This document shows, piece after piece, positions 1 to 8,727 of a stretch of DNA of 64,000 nt. The stretch covers positions 1 through 64,000 of the forward strand of contig NZ_FOZZ01000006.1 in NCBI RefSeq assembly GCF_900116225.1. The letters are read 5' to 3'. Origin of the DNA: Sphingobacterium wenxiniae. Lineage in GTDB: Bacteria > Bacteroidota > Bacteroidia > Sphingobacteriales > Sphingobacteriaceae. The stretch's first letter is position 1; every line of letters begins with the position of its first letter. The position numbers and the translations under genes were made by a program. The notes beneath the pieces are model-generated. The model searched no databases. It saw nothing but the letters and a program-made list of their open reading frames with translations, and had not been told where the DNA came from.

Positions 1-10
1 GTCGGTGCCT
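1..10 (+). rRNA. 3' end of 5S rRNA (partial)
   Basis: The first ten bases read GTCGGTGCC plus one base, the usual 3' end of Bacteroidota 5S rRNA (conserved context AGTAGGTCGGTGCC). A strong terminator follows about 13 bases later, as expected at the end of an rrn operon. Only the last bases lie inside the window, so the call depends on the short match, the terminator and the second 5S-like sequence at 73-125. Confidence 0.6.
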
Positions 11-22
11 AATTTTACACGG

Positions 23-55
23 AGGGACGTTCATTCATTTGGACGTCCCTTTTTT
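23..55 (+). terminator. Rho-independent terminator after 5S rRNA
   Basis: AGGGACGT (23-30) pairs with ACGTCCCT (43-50) and a T run follows. It lies directly after the 5S 3' end and probably ends the rrn operon. Confidence 0.85.
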
Positions 56-60
56 GTTTC

Positions 61-125
61 CCCCGCTGCCGGGCCGATGGTACTGTCCGCCGCTGAGGAT
101 GGGAGAGTGATCCGCCGTCTGGCTG
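61..125 (+). pseudogene. Diverged 5S rRNA 3'-half relic
   Basis: GCCGATGGTACTG (73-85) and TGGGAGAGT (100-108) are the two best-conserved blocks of the 3' half of bacterial 5S rRNA, in the right order and at a plausible distance. No 5' half is present; the rrn terminator lies where it should be. The trailing bases TAATCTTACACG resemble TAATTTTACACG after the first 5S end, which suggests duplication of the 5S tail plus spacer. It is probably non-functional, though it has its own terminator. Confidence 0.55.
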
Positions 126-141
126 GATAATCTTACACGAA

Positions 142-179
142 AGCCCCTTACAGTTTCCTGAAAGGGGCTGTTTTTTGTT
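142..179 (+). terminator. Rho-independent terminator
   Basis: AGCCCCTT (142-149) pairs with AAGGGGCT (162-169) and is followed by G and a T run. It follows the 5S-like relic. The next 190 bases up to the RND operon (180-371) are AT-rich; I see only a CTCAATAC direct repeat near 270 and 290, and no clear promoter. Confidence 0.85.
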
Positions 180-371
180 TTTAGGGCTACTTACTGTGGT
201 ACATTTTATCTATAAGCTATATTGTCTTTTGTGTGGTTCGAAAAATAGGTCTGCCGATACTGGAATAATCTCAATACGTAATACGCTCTACTCAATACTA
301 TATTAAGATTATTACAAATTCCCCGTGGAATAATTGTTAATTTTATTGACTAAATCCATTTTTCTCAATAT

Positions 372-1439
372 ATGAAAAAGAAATCTATAATTGCCTTATC
401 CTTATTACTTCTGGGAGTGATTGCATTGGTATTTTATCGTATCGACCAGAATAAGAAAAAAGAAGAGAAAAATTCAGGAGGCTTTGCTTCAGGTAATCGG
501 TCTGGAGCAAAAGTTTTTGGAAAAGTTATTTTTGGACAACCATTTTCTGATTATATATCCCTTTCCGGTTCGATTGAGGCCAATGAACAAGTTGATATTC
601 ATCCTGAGATAGGAGGAATTATAGAATCGATTAATTTTAATGAAGGTTCACAGGTTTCTCAAGGGCAGGTCTTGGTTCGGATAAACGATGCTGAATTGCG
701 TGCGCAATTGGCACAAGCTAAAACAAGAAACGAGCTCTCTGCTGAGAATGAACGTAGGGCGAAACTTTTGTTAGAGAAAGAAGCAATTAGCCAAGAAGAA
801 TATGATATAGCAAGTGCTGATTATCGTACAGCGCAATCTCAAATTCAGCTAATACAAGCACAATTAGATAAGACAGTGGTTAAAGCTCCTTTTTCGGGTG
901 TTATAGGTCTTCGTAATATTTCAAAAGGAAGCTATATTTCATCTACAATTAGCATCGCCCGTTTGGTAAACACTGCCCAGGTTAAGCTCCTCTTTGCAAT
1001 TCCTGAGAAGTACGCCTATATGGTTGCTAAAAATAAGCCTGTACATTTTACGGTACAAGGTTATGATGTAGCTTATACAGCCAAAATTTATGCGACAGAA
1101 CCTTCTATAGAGGCGAATACACGAACCCTTTTAGTTCGTGCTATTGCGGAGAATCCTTCAAATAATTTAATACCGGGAGCTTTTGCTAATGTAACTTTTC
1201 CTTTGGAGGATGTAGAGAAGGGTTTACTGGTTCCTGCTGAGGCTTTGATTCCGATCCAAAATGGAAAGAAATTATTTGTTGTGAAAAATGGTAAGGCGAA
1301 AGAAGTCCTTGTTGAGACAGGAGGAAGAACAGCTGCGGATGTATTGGTGACGAAAGGTATCTACGAAGGTGATACTGTATTAACATCTGGAGTAATGTCA
1401 TTACGGGATGGATCTGCCGTTGAAGTTAATTTACGCTAA
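372..1439 (+). CDS. RND efflux periplasmic adaptor (HlyD/AcrA family)
   Basis: 355 residues. It links the inner-membrane RND pump to the outer-membrane channel. One hydrophobic segment near residues 5-22 acts as membrane anchor or signal; there is no lipobox cysteine. The biotinyl-lipoyl half-motifs are visible (IHPEIGGIIESINFNEGSQV around residues 75-95 and VVKAPFSGVIG around 170), with a helical hairpin between them and a beta-barrel plus membrane-proximal domain after them. Its stop lies 14 bases before the pump gene, and the channel gene follows, so the three form one operon. Substrate cannot be read from sequence; no regulator gene is adjacent. Confidence 0.93.
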   Translation: MKKKSIIALSLLLLGVIALVFYRIDQNKKKEEKNSGGFASGNRSGAKVFGKVIFGQPFSDYISLSGSIEANEQVDIHPEIGGIIESINFNEGSQVSQGQVLVRINDAELRAQLAQAKTRNELSAENERRAKLLLEKEAISQEEYDIASADYRTAQSQIQLIQAQLDKTVVKAPFSGVIGLRNISKGSYISSTISIARLVNTAQVKLLFAIPEKYAYMVAKNKPVHFTVQGYDVAYTAKIYATEPSIEANTRTLLVRAIAENPSNNLIPGAFANVTFPLEDVEKGLLVPAEALIPIQNGKKLFVVKNGKAKEVLVETGGRTAADVLVTKGIYEGDTVLTSGVMSLRDGSAVEVNLR

Positions 1440-1453
1440 AGCATCGGCTAATT

Positions 1454-4400
1454 ATGAGTTTATCTACACTAAGCATTAAGAGACCTGTTCTTACAATTGT
1501 GATGAACGTGATGCTGATTCTATTCGGTATCATAGGTTATACTTTTTTAGGCGTAAGAGAGTTTCCTTCAATTGACCCTGCACAGATTTCGGTACGTACA
1601 AGTTATGCGGGCGCGAATCCAGATATTATTGAATCGCAGATTACAGAGCCTTTGGAGAAATCCTTGAATTCTATAGACGGTATTCGCAATATATCGTCTA
1701 CAAGTAGTCAAGGAAGCAGTAATATTAATATCGAGTTTCATTTAGGAAAAAACTTAGAGGAGGCTGCCAATGATGTTCGTGATAAAGTTTCCCAAGCCAT
1801 GCGTAGCCTTCCGCAAGATATTGATGCTGCTCCGGTGGTTTCTAAAGCAGATGCAGATTCCGAACCTATAATTACAATGACGTTGCAAAGTTCAGTAAGG
1901 AATGTTTTGGAGTTATCAGACTATGCAGAAAATGTTGTTGCTCAACGTTTACAAACTATCCCTGGAGTGAGTTCAGTTCAAATCTGGGGGCAGAGGAAAT
2001 ACGCTATGCGTCTTTGGATAGATCCTGCGAAATTGTCTTCTTATGGATTGACCGTACTGGATGTTCGTTCAGCCCTAAATGCGCAGAATGTCGAATTGCC
2101 TTCGGGTAAATTGACTGGGGATAATACGGAATTAACGGTAAAGACGATTGGTAATCTTTCTACAGAAGAGCAGTTTAATAATATCATTATTCGATCTGAT
2201 CTCACTAAAACTGTAAAATTGGGTGATATAGGTAATGCGGCCTTGGAAGCAGAGAATTTCGAAACGAAGATGTCGGATTCTGGATATCCTATGGTGAGTT
2301 TAGCCATTATCCCTCAACCTGGAACAAACTACCTTAATATCGCTAAGAGTTTTTATCAAGAATATGATAAGCTGAAAAGTGATCTGCCGGAAGGCTTTAA
2401 TATGGATATTGCTATTGATAATACTGTTTTTGTGAAGAAATCAGTCTTGGAGGTTGTGGAGACACTTATTATAGCCGTGGTATTGGTTGTACTCATTATC
2501 TTCCTATTCTTCCGTAATTGGTCTATTGCTTTCCGACCTTTGATCGATATCCCAGTTTCCTTGATAGCCACTTTTTTCATTATGTACTTGTGTGGTTTTT
2601 CCATCAATGTCCTAACATTGTTAGCTATTGTTTTGGCAACAGGTTTGGTAGTGGATGATGGGATCGTAGTGACGGAGAATATTTTTAAGAAAGTAGAGGA
2701 GGGGATGTCGCCGATAGAAGCTGCTGTGAAAGGTTCTAACGAGATTTTCTTTGCGGTGATCTCAATTTCTGTAACCTTAGCAGCCGTATTTTTACCGGTA
2801 ATTTTTTTAGAAGGTTTTGTAGGGAGGTTGTTCCGGGAATTTGGAGTCGTCATTGGTGCGGCTGTATTGATTTCTGCTTTTGTTTCGTTGACATTGACTC
2901 CGATGCTTAACGCCTATCTTATGAAGGGGGGCGAGCAGAAGAGGAGTAAGTTCTATACAAAGACAGAGCGTTATTTTGAAGCAATGAACGCAAGTTATGG
3001 TGGAATGTTGAAGGGATTCCTACGATTTAAGTGGTTAAGTTTTGTCGTCTTGATCGTTTGTTTTGGCTTGATTTATTTGTTTTTCCAGTTATTACCCAAG
3101 GAAACAGCCCCCTATGATGACCGTAGTTATATCAGTCTTCGTGTTACAGCACCAGAAGGGGTTTCCTATGATTATATGGATCGATTCATGACTGATTTAA
3201 CGATGCTCATTAACGATTCTGTGCCGGAGAAAAAAGTTAGTTTGGTGATTACTTCCCCAGGATTTGGCTCGTCTTCTGTGAACAGTGGTTTCGTACGTTT
3301 AGGCTTAGTGGGGCCAGAAGAGAGAACACGCACACAAGGTGAAATATCGGATCATTTATCGGGTCTGGTACGACAATATTCAGAAGCCCGTGTGGTCGTA
3401 TCGCAACAACCAACGATAGCGGTAAACCGGAGAGGAGGGATGCCTATTCAGTACATTATTCAGGCTCCTAATTTTGCAAAGCTGGAAGAAAAGATACCAG
3501 AATTTATGGAAGAGCTTTCCCATGATCGTACTTTTTCAGTAACAGATGTGAACCTGAAATTCAATAAACCGGAAATATACGTTACCATTGACCGGGAGAA
3601 AGCACAAGCGTTGGGGGTATCGGTATTGGATGTTGCCCAAACGCTGAAAATGTCTTTGTCGGGACAGCGTTTTGGGTATTTCATGATGAATGGGAAGCAG
3701 TATCAGGTAATGGGCCAGTTTGATAAAAAAGACCGTGCTACACCCATGGATTTAGCGGCTATTTATGTAAAAAATAACCGTGGGGAATTGATACAATTGG
3801 ATAATATTGTGGAAATGGAAGAACGGAGTAACCCACCTCAGCTTTACCATAATAATCGTTATATGGCTGCTACCGTCTCGGCAAGTTTAGCTCCGGGTAG
3901 AAGTATGGGGGAGGGGATTGAGGCTATGGAGCGAATTCGTGAGAAGGTTTTGGATGAAACTTTCACAACCGATTTAGGGGGGGAATCCCGTGATTTTGTC
4001 GAAAGCGGTTCAAATACAATGTTTGCTTTTGGTTTAGCTGTTTTGTTAATTTTTCTGATTTTGGCAGCCCAGTTTGAGAGTTTTATCGACCCTATTATCA
4101 TTATTATTACTGTACCTTTAGCAGTTGCCGGTGCCTTATTTTCTTTATGGCTTTTCGGTCAATCGTGGAATATTTTCAGCCAGATAGGTACCATTATGTT
4201 GATTGGCTTGGTAACTAAGAACGGGATTTTAATAGTAGAATTTGCTAATCAGCTGAGAGAACAAGGTTATGATAAATATCGTGCTGTATTGGAAGCTTCA
4301 GAAGCGCGTTTACGCCCTATTCTGATGACATCCTTAGCTATTGCTTTTGGAGCTTTGCCTATTGCCATGTCCTTAGGAGCAGCTTCTACAAGTAGAATAG

Positions 4401-4531
4401 GTATGGGTGTTGTGATTGTTGGAGGAACGGTGTTTTCTTTGATACTGACTTTGTTTGTTATTCCAGGATTTTATTTAATGATGTCAAGAAAAAAAGTACA
4501 TCGGCCAGAGTTTGATAATATTGAAGATTAA
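1454..4531 (+). CDS. RND multidrug efflux permease (HAE-1/AcrB type)
   Basis: 1025 residues, the usual AcrB-family length. It is a proton-driven inner-membrane transporter with two repeats of six transmembrane helices, each with a large periplasmic loop. Visible family features are the N-terminal helix with IKRPVLTIVMN, the paired acidic residues of helix 4 in LVVDDGIVVTENI (proton relay), and the second-half segment LVTKNGILIVEFANQ. The paired aspartates favour drug rather than metal-ion export (family knowledge). It is the middle gene of the adaptor-pump-channel operon and its stop codon is separated by one base from the next start. Confidence 0.95.
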   Translation: MSLSTLSIKRPVLTIVMNVMLILFGIIGYTFLGVREFPSIDPAQISVRTSYAGANPDIIESQITEPLEKSLNSIDGIRNISSTSSQGSSNINIEFHLGKNLEEAANDVRDKVSQAMRSLPQDIDAAPVVSKADADSEPIITMTLQSSVRNVLELSDYAENVVAQRLQTIPGVSSVQIWGQRKYAMRLWIDPAKLSSYGLTVLDVRSALNAQNVELPSGKLTGDNTELTVKTIGNLSTEEQFNNIIIRSDLTKTVKLGDIGNAALEAENFETKMSDSGYPMVSLAIIPQPGTNYLNIAKSFYQEYDKLKSDLPEGFNMDIAIDNTVFVKKSVLEVVETLIIAVVLVVLIIFLFFRNWSIAFRPLIDIPVSLIATFFIMYLCGFSINVLTLLAIVLATGLVVDDGIVVTENIFKKVEEGMSPIEAAVKGSNEIFFAVISISVTLAAVFLPVIFLEGFVGRLFREFGVVIGAAVLISAFVSLTLTPMLNAYLMKGGEQKRSKFYTKTERYFEAMNASYGGMLKGFLRFKWLSFVVLIVCFGLIYLFFQLLPKETAPYDDRSYISLRVTAPEGVSYDYMDRFMTDLTMLINDSVPEKKVSLVITSPGFGSSSVNSGFVRLGLVGPEERTRTQGEISDHLSGLVRQYSEARVVVSQQPTIAVNRRGGMPIQYIIQAPNFAKLEEKIPEFMEELSHDRTFSVTDVNLKFNKPEIYVTIDREKAQALGVSVLDVAQTLKMSLSGQRFGYFMMNGKQYQVMGQFDKKDRATPMDLAAIYVKNNRGELIQLDNIVEMEERSNPPQLYHNNRYMAATVSASLAPGRSMGEGIEAMERIREKVLDETFTTDLGGESRDFVESGSNTMFAFGLAVLLIFLILAAQFESFIDPIIIIITVPLAVAGALFSLWLFGQSWNIFSQIGTIMLIGLVTKNGILIVEFANQLREQGYDKYRAVLEASEARLRPILMTSLAIAFGALPIAMSLGAASTSRIGMGVVIVGGTVFSLILTLFVIPGFYLMMSRKKVHRPEFDNIED

Positions 4532-4532
4532 G

Positions 4533-5837
4533 ATGAAAAGACGGATTGTTACTTTTTGCTTGTTGTGTTTTACGATAAGTGTTTCTGTCGGGCAAACATT
4601 GCTAACAGCCCAAGAAGCTGTTGAAATTGCGTTGGAAAATAATTATGCGATCAAGCTGTCCGCCAATGATTTGATGGTCGCGAAAGAAAATGTTACTTAT
4701 GGTAATGCCGGCATATTGCCTTCTGTCACTGCTAATTTTAGCCAGAATAATAGTGTGCAAAACTCGACTCAGGTACAAAATAATGGTGTAGAACGTTCCC
4801 TGGATAATGCAAAGAACAACAATATGAGTTATGGTGTTAGTTTAGGCTGGACTGTCTTTGATGGTTTGGGCATGTTTGCTAGGTATGAAAAGCTACAGGA
4901 ATTACAGAAGCAAGGCGATGTAGCTTTTAAACGGACCGTATTAACGACCATCGGCGATGTCATTGCGCTGTATTATACGATTGTGGAGCAACAGAACCTT
5001 TTAGCAGCTTTGGACTCTAATATCGTGATTTCAACCGAACGGTTGCAGACAGCTGAAAATCGTTTTTCCATTGGAAAAGCGTCCAAGTTGGAAGTCTTAA
5101 ATGTGCAGGTTAATCTCAATGCGGACGTATCGGCTCATTTAAAACAAAAAGAGATTGTCCGTAATCTGAAAACGAATCTTAATAGCCTGTTGGTTCGTGA
5201 TCTGGATACCGATTTTGAGGTGATTAGCGAGGTGGAAATTGATGAAAGTTTAACGTACCAAGATCTGCTCGACCGAGCCAAACGATATAATCCGGATTTA
5301 CAGCTTATCTCGATTAACAAGCGGTTAGCTGAATTAGATCTTAAAAATGTGAAATCGGCACGTTATCCTACTGTAAGGCTTAATGGTGGATATAATTTTT
5401 CACAATCAGAATCCAGTTTAGGATTCGTTGCCAGTTCAAATTCTCGAGGTTTGACATATGGCGTAACGGCCTCGCTCAATATTTTTGATGGATTTAATCA
5501 AAGGAGAAATGAACGGGTTGCAAAATTGCAGATTGATAATGCAGATTTGCAGATGGAGCAACAAAATCTATTGATAACAACGAATATCAAAACGGCCTAC
5601 GAAACTTATCTAACAACGATAGAGTTAGTTAAGTTGGAAGAACGCAATGAAGATATCGCTAGACAGAATTTACAGATTACTCTGGCAAAATATACCATAG
5701 GATCGATTAGTGCTGTGGAGTTCAGGGATGCGCAGGAGAATTTTATCAATGCTATTTCCCGGTATAATTCGGCATTATTGCAGGCGAAATTGTCCGAAGT
5801 ACAGCTGAAAGAATTGGTTGGTCAAATGGATTTTTAA
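4533..5837 (+). CDS. Outer-membrane efflux channel (TolC/OEP family)
   Basis: 434 residues from the ATG at 4533. An in-frame TTG at 4512 overlaps the pump gene and is less likely, because the ATG begins a normal signal peptide (MKRRIVTF to VSVGQ). The mature protein has two related halves typical of TolC, each with long alpha-helical and beta-strand parts; SLGWTVFDGLG and ASLNIFDGFNQRRN are the repeated barrel-strand motifs. It should form a trimeric outer-membrane tunnel for the pump encoded just upstream. Confidence 0.93.
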   Translation: MKRRIVTFCLLCFTISVSVGQTLLTAQEAVEIALENNYAIKLSANDLMVAKENVTYGNAGILPSVTANFSQNNSVQNSTQVQNNGVERSLDNAKNNNMSYGVSLGWTVFDGLGMFARYEKLQELQKQGDVAFKRTVLTTIGDVIALYYTIVEQQNLLAALDSNIVISTERLQTAENRFSIGKASKLEVLNVQVNLNADVSAHLKQKEIVRNLKTNLNSLLVRDLDTDFEVISEVEIDESLTYQDLLDRAKRYNPDLQLISINKRLAELDLKNVKSARYPTVRLNGGYNFSQSESSLGFVASSNSRGLTYGVTASLNIFDGFNQRRNERVAKLQIDNADLQMEQQNLLITTNIKTAYETYLTTIELVKLEERNEDIARQNLQITLAKYTIGSISAVEFRDAQENFINAISRYNSALLQAKLSEVQLKELVGQMDF

Positions 5838-5865
5838 GGGTGTGTAAATAGTACACAAAGCCCTT
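5836..5865 (+). terminator. Possible terminator of the RND operon
   Basis: The dyad AAGGGTGTGTA ... TACACA ... GCCCTT overlaps the stop codon of the channel gene. A T run is missing immediately after it, so it may be only an RNA 3'-end hairpin. Confidence 0.4.
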
Positions 5866-5902
5866 AAAATGAGAATGTATCATTTTTGTTAACTAAAAAT
5901 TG

Positions 5903-5916
5903 AGCAAACGTTTGCT
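5903..5916. promoter_or_regulatory. LacI/PurR-type palindromic operator candidate
   Basis: AGCAAACGTTTGCT is a perfect 14-base palindrome with the central AAACGTTT typical of LacI/GalR/PurR-family operators. It lies 200 bases upstream of the GH109-like gene and is followed by a very T-rich tract (5917-5938), so it could instead be a weak terminator of the RND operon. No LacI-type regulator is in the window. I see nothing else definite between 5838 and 6115. Confidence 0.4.
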
Positions 5917-6115
5917 TTGTTTTTTTGTTTTTTTTTCCATCCGAATACTATTATACTTGTATAAGCAAAAGGCAAATGCCTCTGCTGATAACCATTTGTA
6001 TCTGCTATAAATAGGTTATGTTGAATGGACTGTTTAGTTTGTTTTAAAATAGGTGATTTTAGAGGGGACGCTTATTTGTCCCCTTTAATTTAAGAAAGAA
6101 TTTATCTAAACTTTT

Positions 6116-7531
6116 ATGAGCTCTAATAGACGAGAATTTTTAAAGAAGGCTACACTTTTATCGAGTGCTGCTATTGCGTTGCCAGCGATTAACAATACTG
6201 CTATGGCAGCTGCACCAGGTTTTAACATGTGGGGATATGCAGCTCCAAAAATCGATAAAGTTCGTATCGCGGTTATCGGTTTGGGAATGCGTGGTCCGGG
6301 GGCGGTTGACCGTTTGTCGTATATCGAAGGTACAGAGATTGTAGCCTTGTGTGACCGCCATGCAGAAAGAGTAACTAAAGCTCAAAAAATACTGACCAAT
6401 AAAGGACTGAAAGAAGCTAAATCTTACTCTGGTGATAACGGTTGGCAACAATTGTTGAAGGACGAGGAAGTCGATTTAGTTTATATCTGTACGCCTTGGG
6501 AATTCCATGCGCCGATGAGTATTGCCGCAATGAAAGCTGGTGCTCACGTAGCTTGTGAGGTGCCTATTGGTTTGACAGTGAAGGAATGTTGGGAAGTTGT
6601 ACGTGTTTCCGAGCAGACAAAAAAACACTGTATGATGTTGGAGAACTGTTGTTATGACTTCTTCGAGATGTTAACTTTGAACATGACTCGCCAGGGTATG
6701 TTCGGCGAGTTGGTACATGCCGAAGGAGCCTATATTCATGATTTGTTGGGTTTGAACTTCAACAAAAATGGGTATGACAATATGTGGCGCCTGCGTGAAA
6801 ACATCAAAATGAACGGGAACCTTTACCCAACACATGGTATTGGACCAATTGCACAGTGTATGAACATTAATGCTGGCGACCGGATGACACATTTGGTGGC
6901 TATGCAGACTGCCGATTTTATGATGGGCGATAAAGCGCGTGAGTTGGCTGCTGAGGATTCTTTCTTCCAAGAGTTTGTTGGTAAAAAATACCGTGGTAAC
7001 ATGGATACGACATTGATTAAAACCGAAAAAGGAAAAACCTTAATGGTTCAACATGATGTTACTTCGCCAAGACCATATTCACGTTTGCACTTATTGAGTG
7101 GAACAAAAGGCTTTGCACAGAAATATCCTAAAGAAGGTATTGCTTTTGGCCACAGCTTTGTGAAAGAAGACGAATTGAAAGGTCTGTATGAGAAATATAC
7201 ACCTGAATTGATTAAATACATTGGAGAACAAGCTAAACAAGTCGGTGGACATGGTGGTATGGACTTTATGATGGACTGGCGACTTATCGACTGTCTGCGT
7301 AACGGATTGCCAATCGATCAACCTATTTACGAAGGAGCAACATGGAGTGTGATTGTACCTTTGAGCTGTGAGTCGGTTGCTAAAAACAGTAAAACGGTAA
7401 ATATTCCGGACTTTACAAACGGCGCATGGAGAAATAACCAGCCGCATGATATGACACTGAACGGTGGAGGTAATACAGGTATTAGACCAAAAGTTTCCAA
7501 AGACCAAAAAAATCAACTGAAAGTTGATTAG
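6116..7531 (+). CDS. Tat-exported Gfo/Idh/MocA oxidoreductase, GH109-like glycosidase
   Basis: 471 residues. The N-terminus has a twin-arginine signal (SSNRREFLKKA, then a hydrophobic stretch to about residue 31), so it is exported folded, fitting an NAD(H)-binding protein. A Rossmann motif (VRIAVIGLGMRGPGAV, about 49-64) begins the dinucleotide domain. WGYAAPKIDKVR and NGNLYPTHGIGPIAQ strongly resemble glycoside hydrolase family 109, known as NAD-dependent alpha-N-acetylgalactosaminidase. Substrate specificity is inferred. A possible LacI-type operator lies upstream and a terminator follows at 7558. Confidence 0.85.
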   Translation: MSSNRREFLKKATLLSSAAIALPAINNTAMAAAPGFNMWGYAAPKIDKVRIAVIGLGMRGPGAVDRLSYIEGTEIVALCDRHAERVTKAQKILTNKGLKEAKSYSGDNGWQQLLKDEEVDLVYICTPWEFHAPMSIAAMKAGAHVACEVPIGLTVKECWEVVRVSEQTKKHCMMLENCCYDFFEMLTLNMTRQGMFGELVHAEGAYIHDLLGLNFNKNGYDNMWRLRENIKMNGNLYPTHGIGPIAQCMNINAGDRMTHLVAMQTADFMMGDKARELAAEDSFFQEFVGKKYRGNMDTTLIKTEKGKTLMVQHDVTSPRPYSRLHLLSGTKGFAQKYPKEGIAFGHSFVKEDELKGLYEKYTPELIKYIGEQAKQVGGHGGMDFMMDWRLIDCLRNGLPIDQPIYEGATWSVIVPLSCESVAKNSKTVNIPDFTNGAWRNNQPHDMTLNGGGNTGIRPKVSKDQKNQLKVD

Positions 7532-7557
7532 TCGATCATAAGATGAGAGATTTCAGA

Positions 7558-7587
7558 GGCCCAATTTCGATTGGGCTTTTGTTTTTT
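7558..7587 (+). terminator. Terminator with TTCG loop
   Basis: GCCCAAT (7559-7565) and ATTGGGC (7570-7576) enclose the stable tetraloop TTCG, followed by TTTTGTTTTTT. It separates the GH109-like gene from the next gene, although both have the same direction. Confidence 0.9.
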
Positions 7588-7613
7588 ATGGGGTTTAAAA
7601 GTATATTCGTTGT

Positions 7614-8690
7614 ATGGAAATCATATCTAAGCTATCTATCCTTATTGTTATCTTGTTCATAAGCTGTCATTCCGGAAGGGGAAATGTCGATGTTCAGCAG
7701 TCTGCAGATTCCATAGCTGTATGTCATATTGGTGCTATCCCTTCGCGTTTTACCGCTTTGCATAAAGACACATTGAGTTATGAAAAAGGAGAAGACAACG
7801 TCCGGATGGTTTTCATTCGAGGAGGAAAGTTCAAAATGGGCTCAACGGATTTTGTAGATGCCCAACCTGTACATGCAGTGGAAGTTAATTCATTTTATAT
7901 GGATGAGCATGAAGTCACTAATGCTCAGTTTGAGGCATTTGTGAAAGCAACGGATTATGTTACTGTAGCAGAAAGGCCATTAGATCCGAAAGAATTTCCT
8001 GGCGTGGATCCTGCGATGTTGGTGCCGGGTTCTGCTGTATTCACTAATCCCAGTAAGGTTGATGGCATGGATAATTTTTTGCAATGGTGGCAGTATGTTC
8101 CGGGAGCAAACTGGCGTTATCCCGAAGGTCCAAATAGCTCTATTAGAGGCAAGGAAGATCACCCGGTTACGCAACTAGCTTATGAGGATGCCGAAGCTTA
8201 TGCTAAATGGGCGGGAAAGCGACTCCCCACGGAAGCGGAGTGGGAGTATGCGGCTAAGGCAGGAAACCATACCAGTGAAACGTATTATTGGGGAAGCGAG
8301 AAGAAAGAAAATGGGAAATGGTTAGCCAATATTTTTCAAGGCGATTTTCCTATGAAGAATACCAAGGAGGATGGGTTTGAAACAACTTCTCCTGTCAAAT
8401 CTTTTCCGGCTAATGCCTATGGATTATATGACATGGAAGGTAATGTATGGGAATGGTGTTCGGATTTTTACAGACCTGATTATTATATGCAAAGTCCGAA
8501 ATCAAATCCGAAAGGCCCCTCCTCTTCACATGACCCTCAGGAACCTGGACTTGTCAAACGTGTACAACGTGGCGGATCTTTTCTGTGCAACGATGAATAT
8601 TGTGAGCGCTATAAAGCCGGAAGCCGAGGAAAAGGAGAGGTAAATAGTCCGACAAATAATGTGGGGTTCCGATGCGTAAAGGATATATAA
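7614..8690 (+). CDS. Formylglycine-generating enzyme family lipoprotein (sulfatase-modifying)
   Basis: 358 residues. The N-terminus ends in a lipobox-like LFISC (Cys 19), so the mature protein is probably a periplasmic or outer-membrane lipoprotein. The rest is the SUMF1/FGE fold: FIRGGKFKMGS, FYMDEHEVTNAQF, RLPTEAEWEYAAK, YDMEGNVWEWCSDFY and the C-terminal GFRC. The motif GGSFLCNDEYC keeps both cysteines (325 and 330) in the CxxxxC spacing of the active site of true FGE, so catalysis rather than only a structural fold is likely. It would convert a sulfatase active-site cysteine to formylglycine. No sulfatase gene is present in the window. Confidence 0.85.
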   Translation: MEIISKLSILIVILFISCHSGRGNVDVQQSADSIAVCHIGAIPSRFTALHKDTLSYEKGEDNVRMVFIRGGKFKMGSTDFVDAQPVHAVEVNSFYMDEHEVTNAQFEAFVKATDYVTVAERPLDPKEFPGVDPAMLVPGSAVFTNPSKVDGMDNFLQWWQYVPGANWRYPEGPNSSIRGKEDHPVTQLAYEDAEAYAKWAGKRLPTEAEWEYAAKAGNHTSETYYWGSEKKENGKWLANIFQGDFPMKNTKEDGFETTSPVKSFPANAYGLYDMEGNVWEWCSDFYRPDYYMQSPKSNPKGPSSSHDPQEPGLVKRVQRGGSFLCNDEYCERYKAGSRGKGEVNSPTNNVGFRCVKDI

Positions 8691-8725
8691 AAAGACAGCC
8701 CGGCATTTGCTGGGCTGTCTTTTTA
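8689..8725. terminator. Bidirectional terminator between convergent genes
   Basis: AAAAAGACAGCCC and GGGCTGTCTTTTT form a stem that gives a T run on both strands. It serves the FGE gene from the left and carB from the right; their stop codons are 37 bases apart. Confidence 0.9.
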
Positions 8726-8727
8726 TA

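Noticed and set aside
4512-4532. TTG start that would overlap the RND pump gene and the channel gene
   Set aside because: The ATG at 4533 begins directly with a normal signal peptide; the added residues would spoil it.
6116-8690. Single sulfated-glycan operon made of the GH109-like and FGE genes
   Set aside because: A strong terminator with TTCG loop lies between them and no sulfatase is present; proximity alone is not enough.
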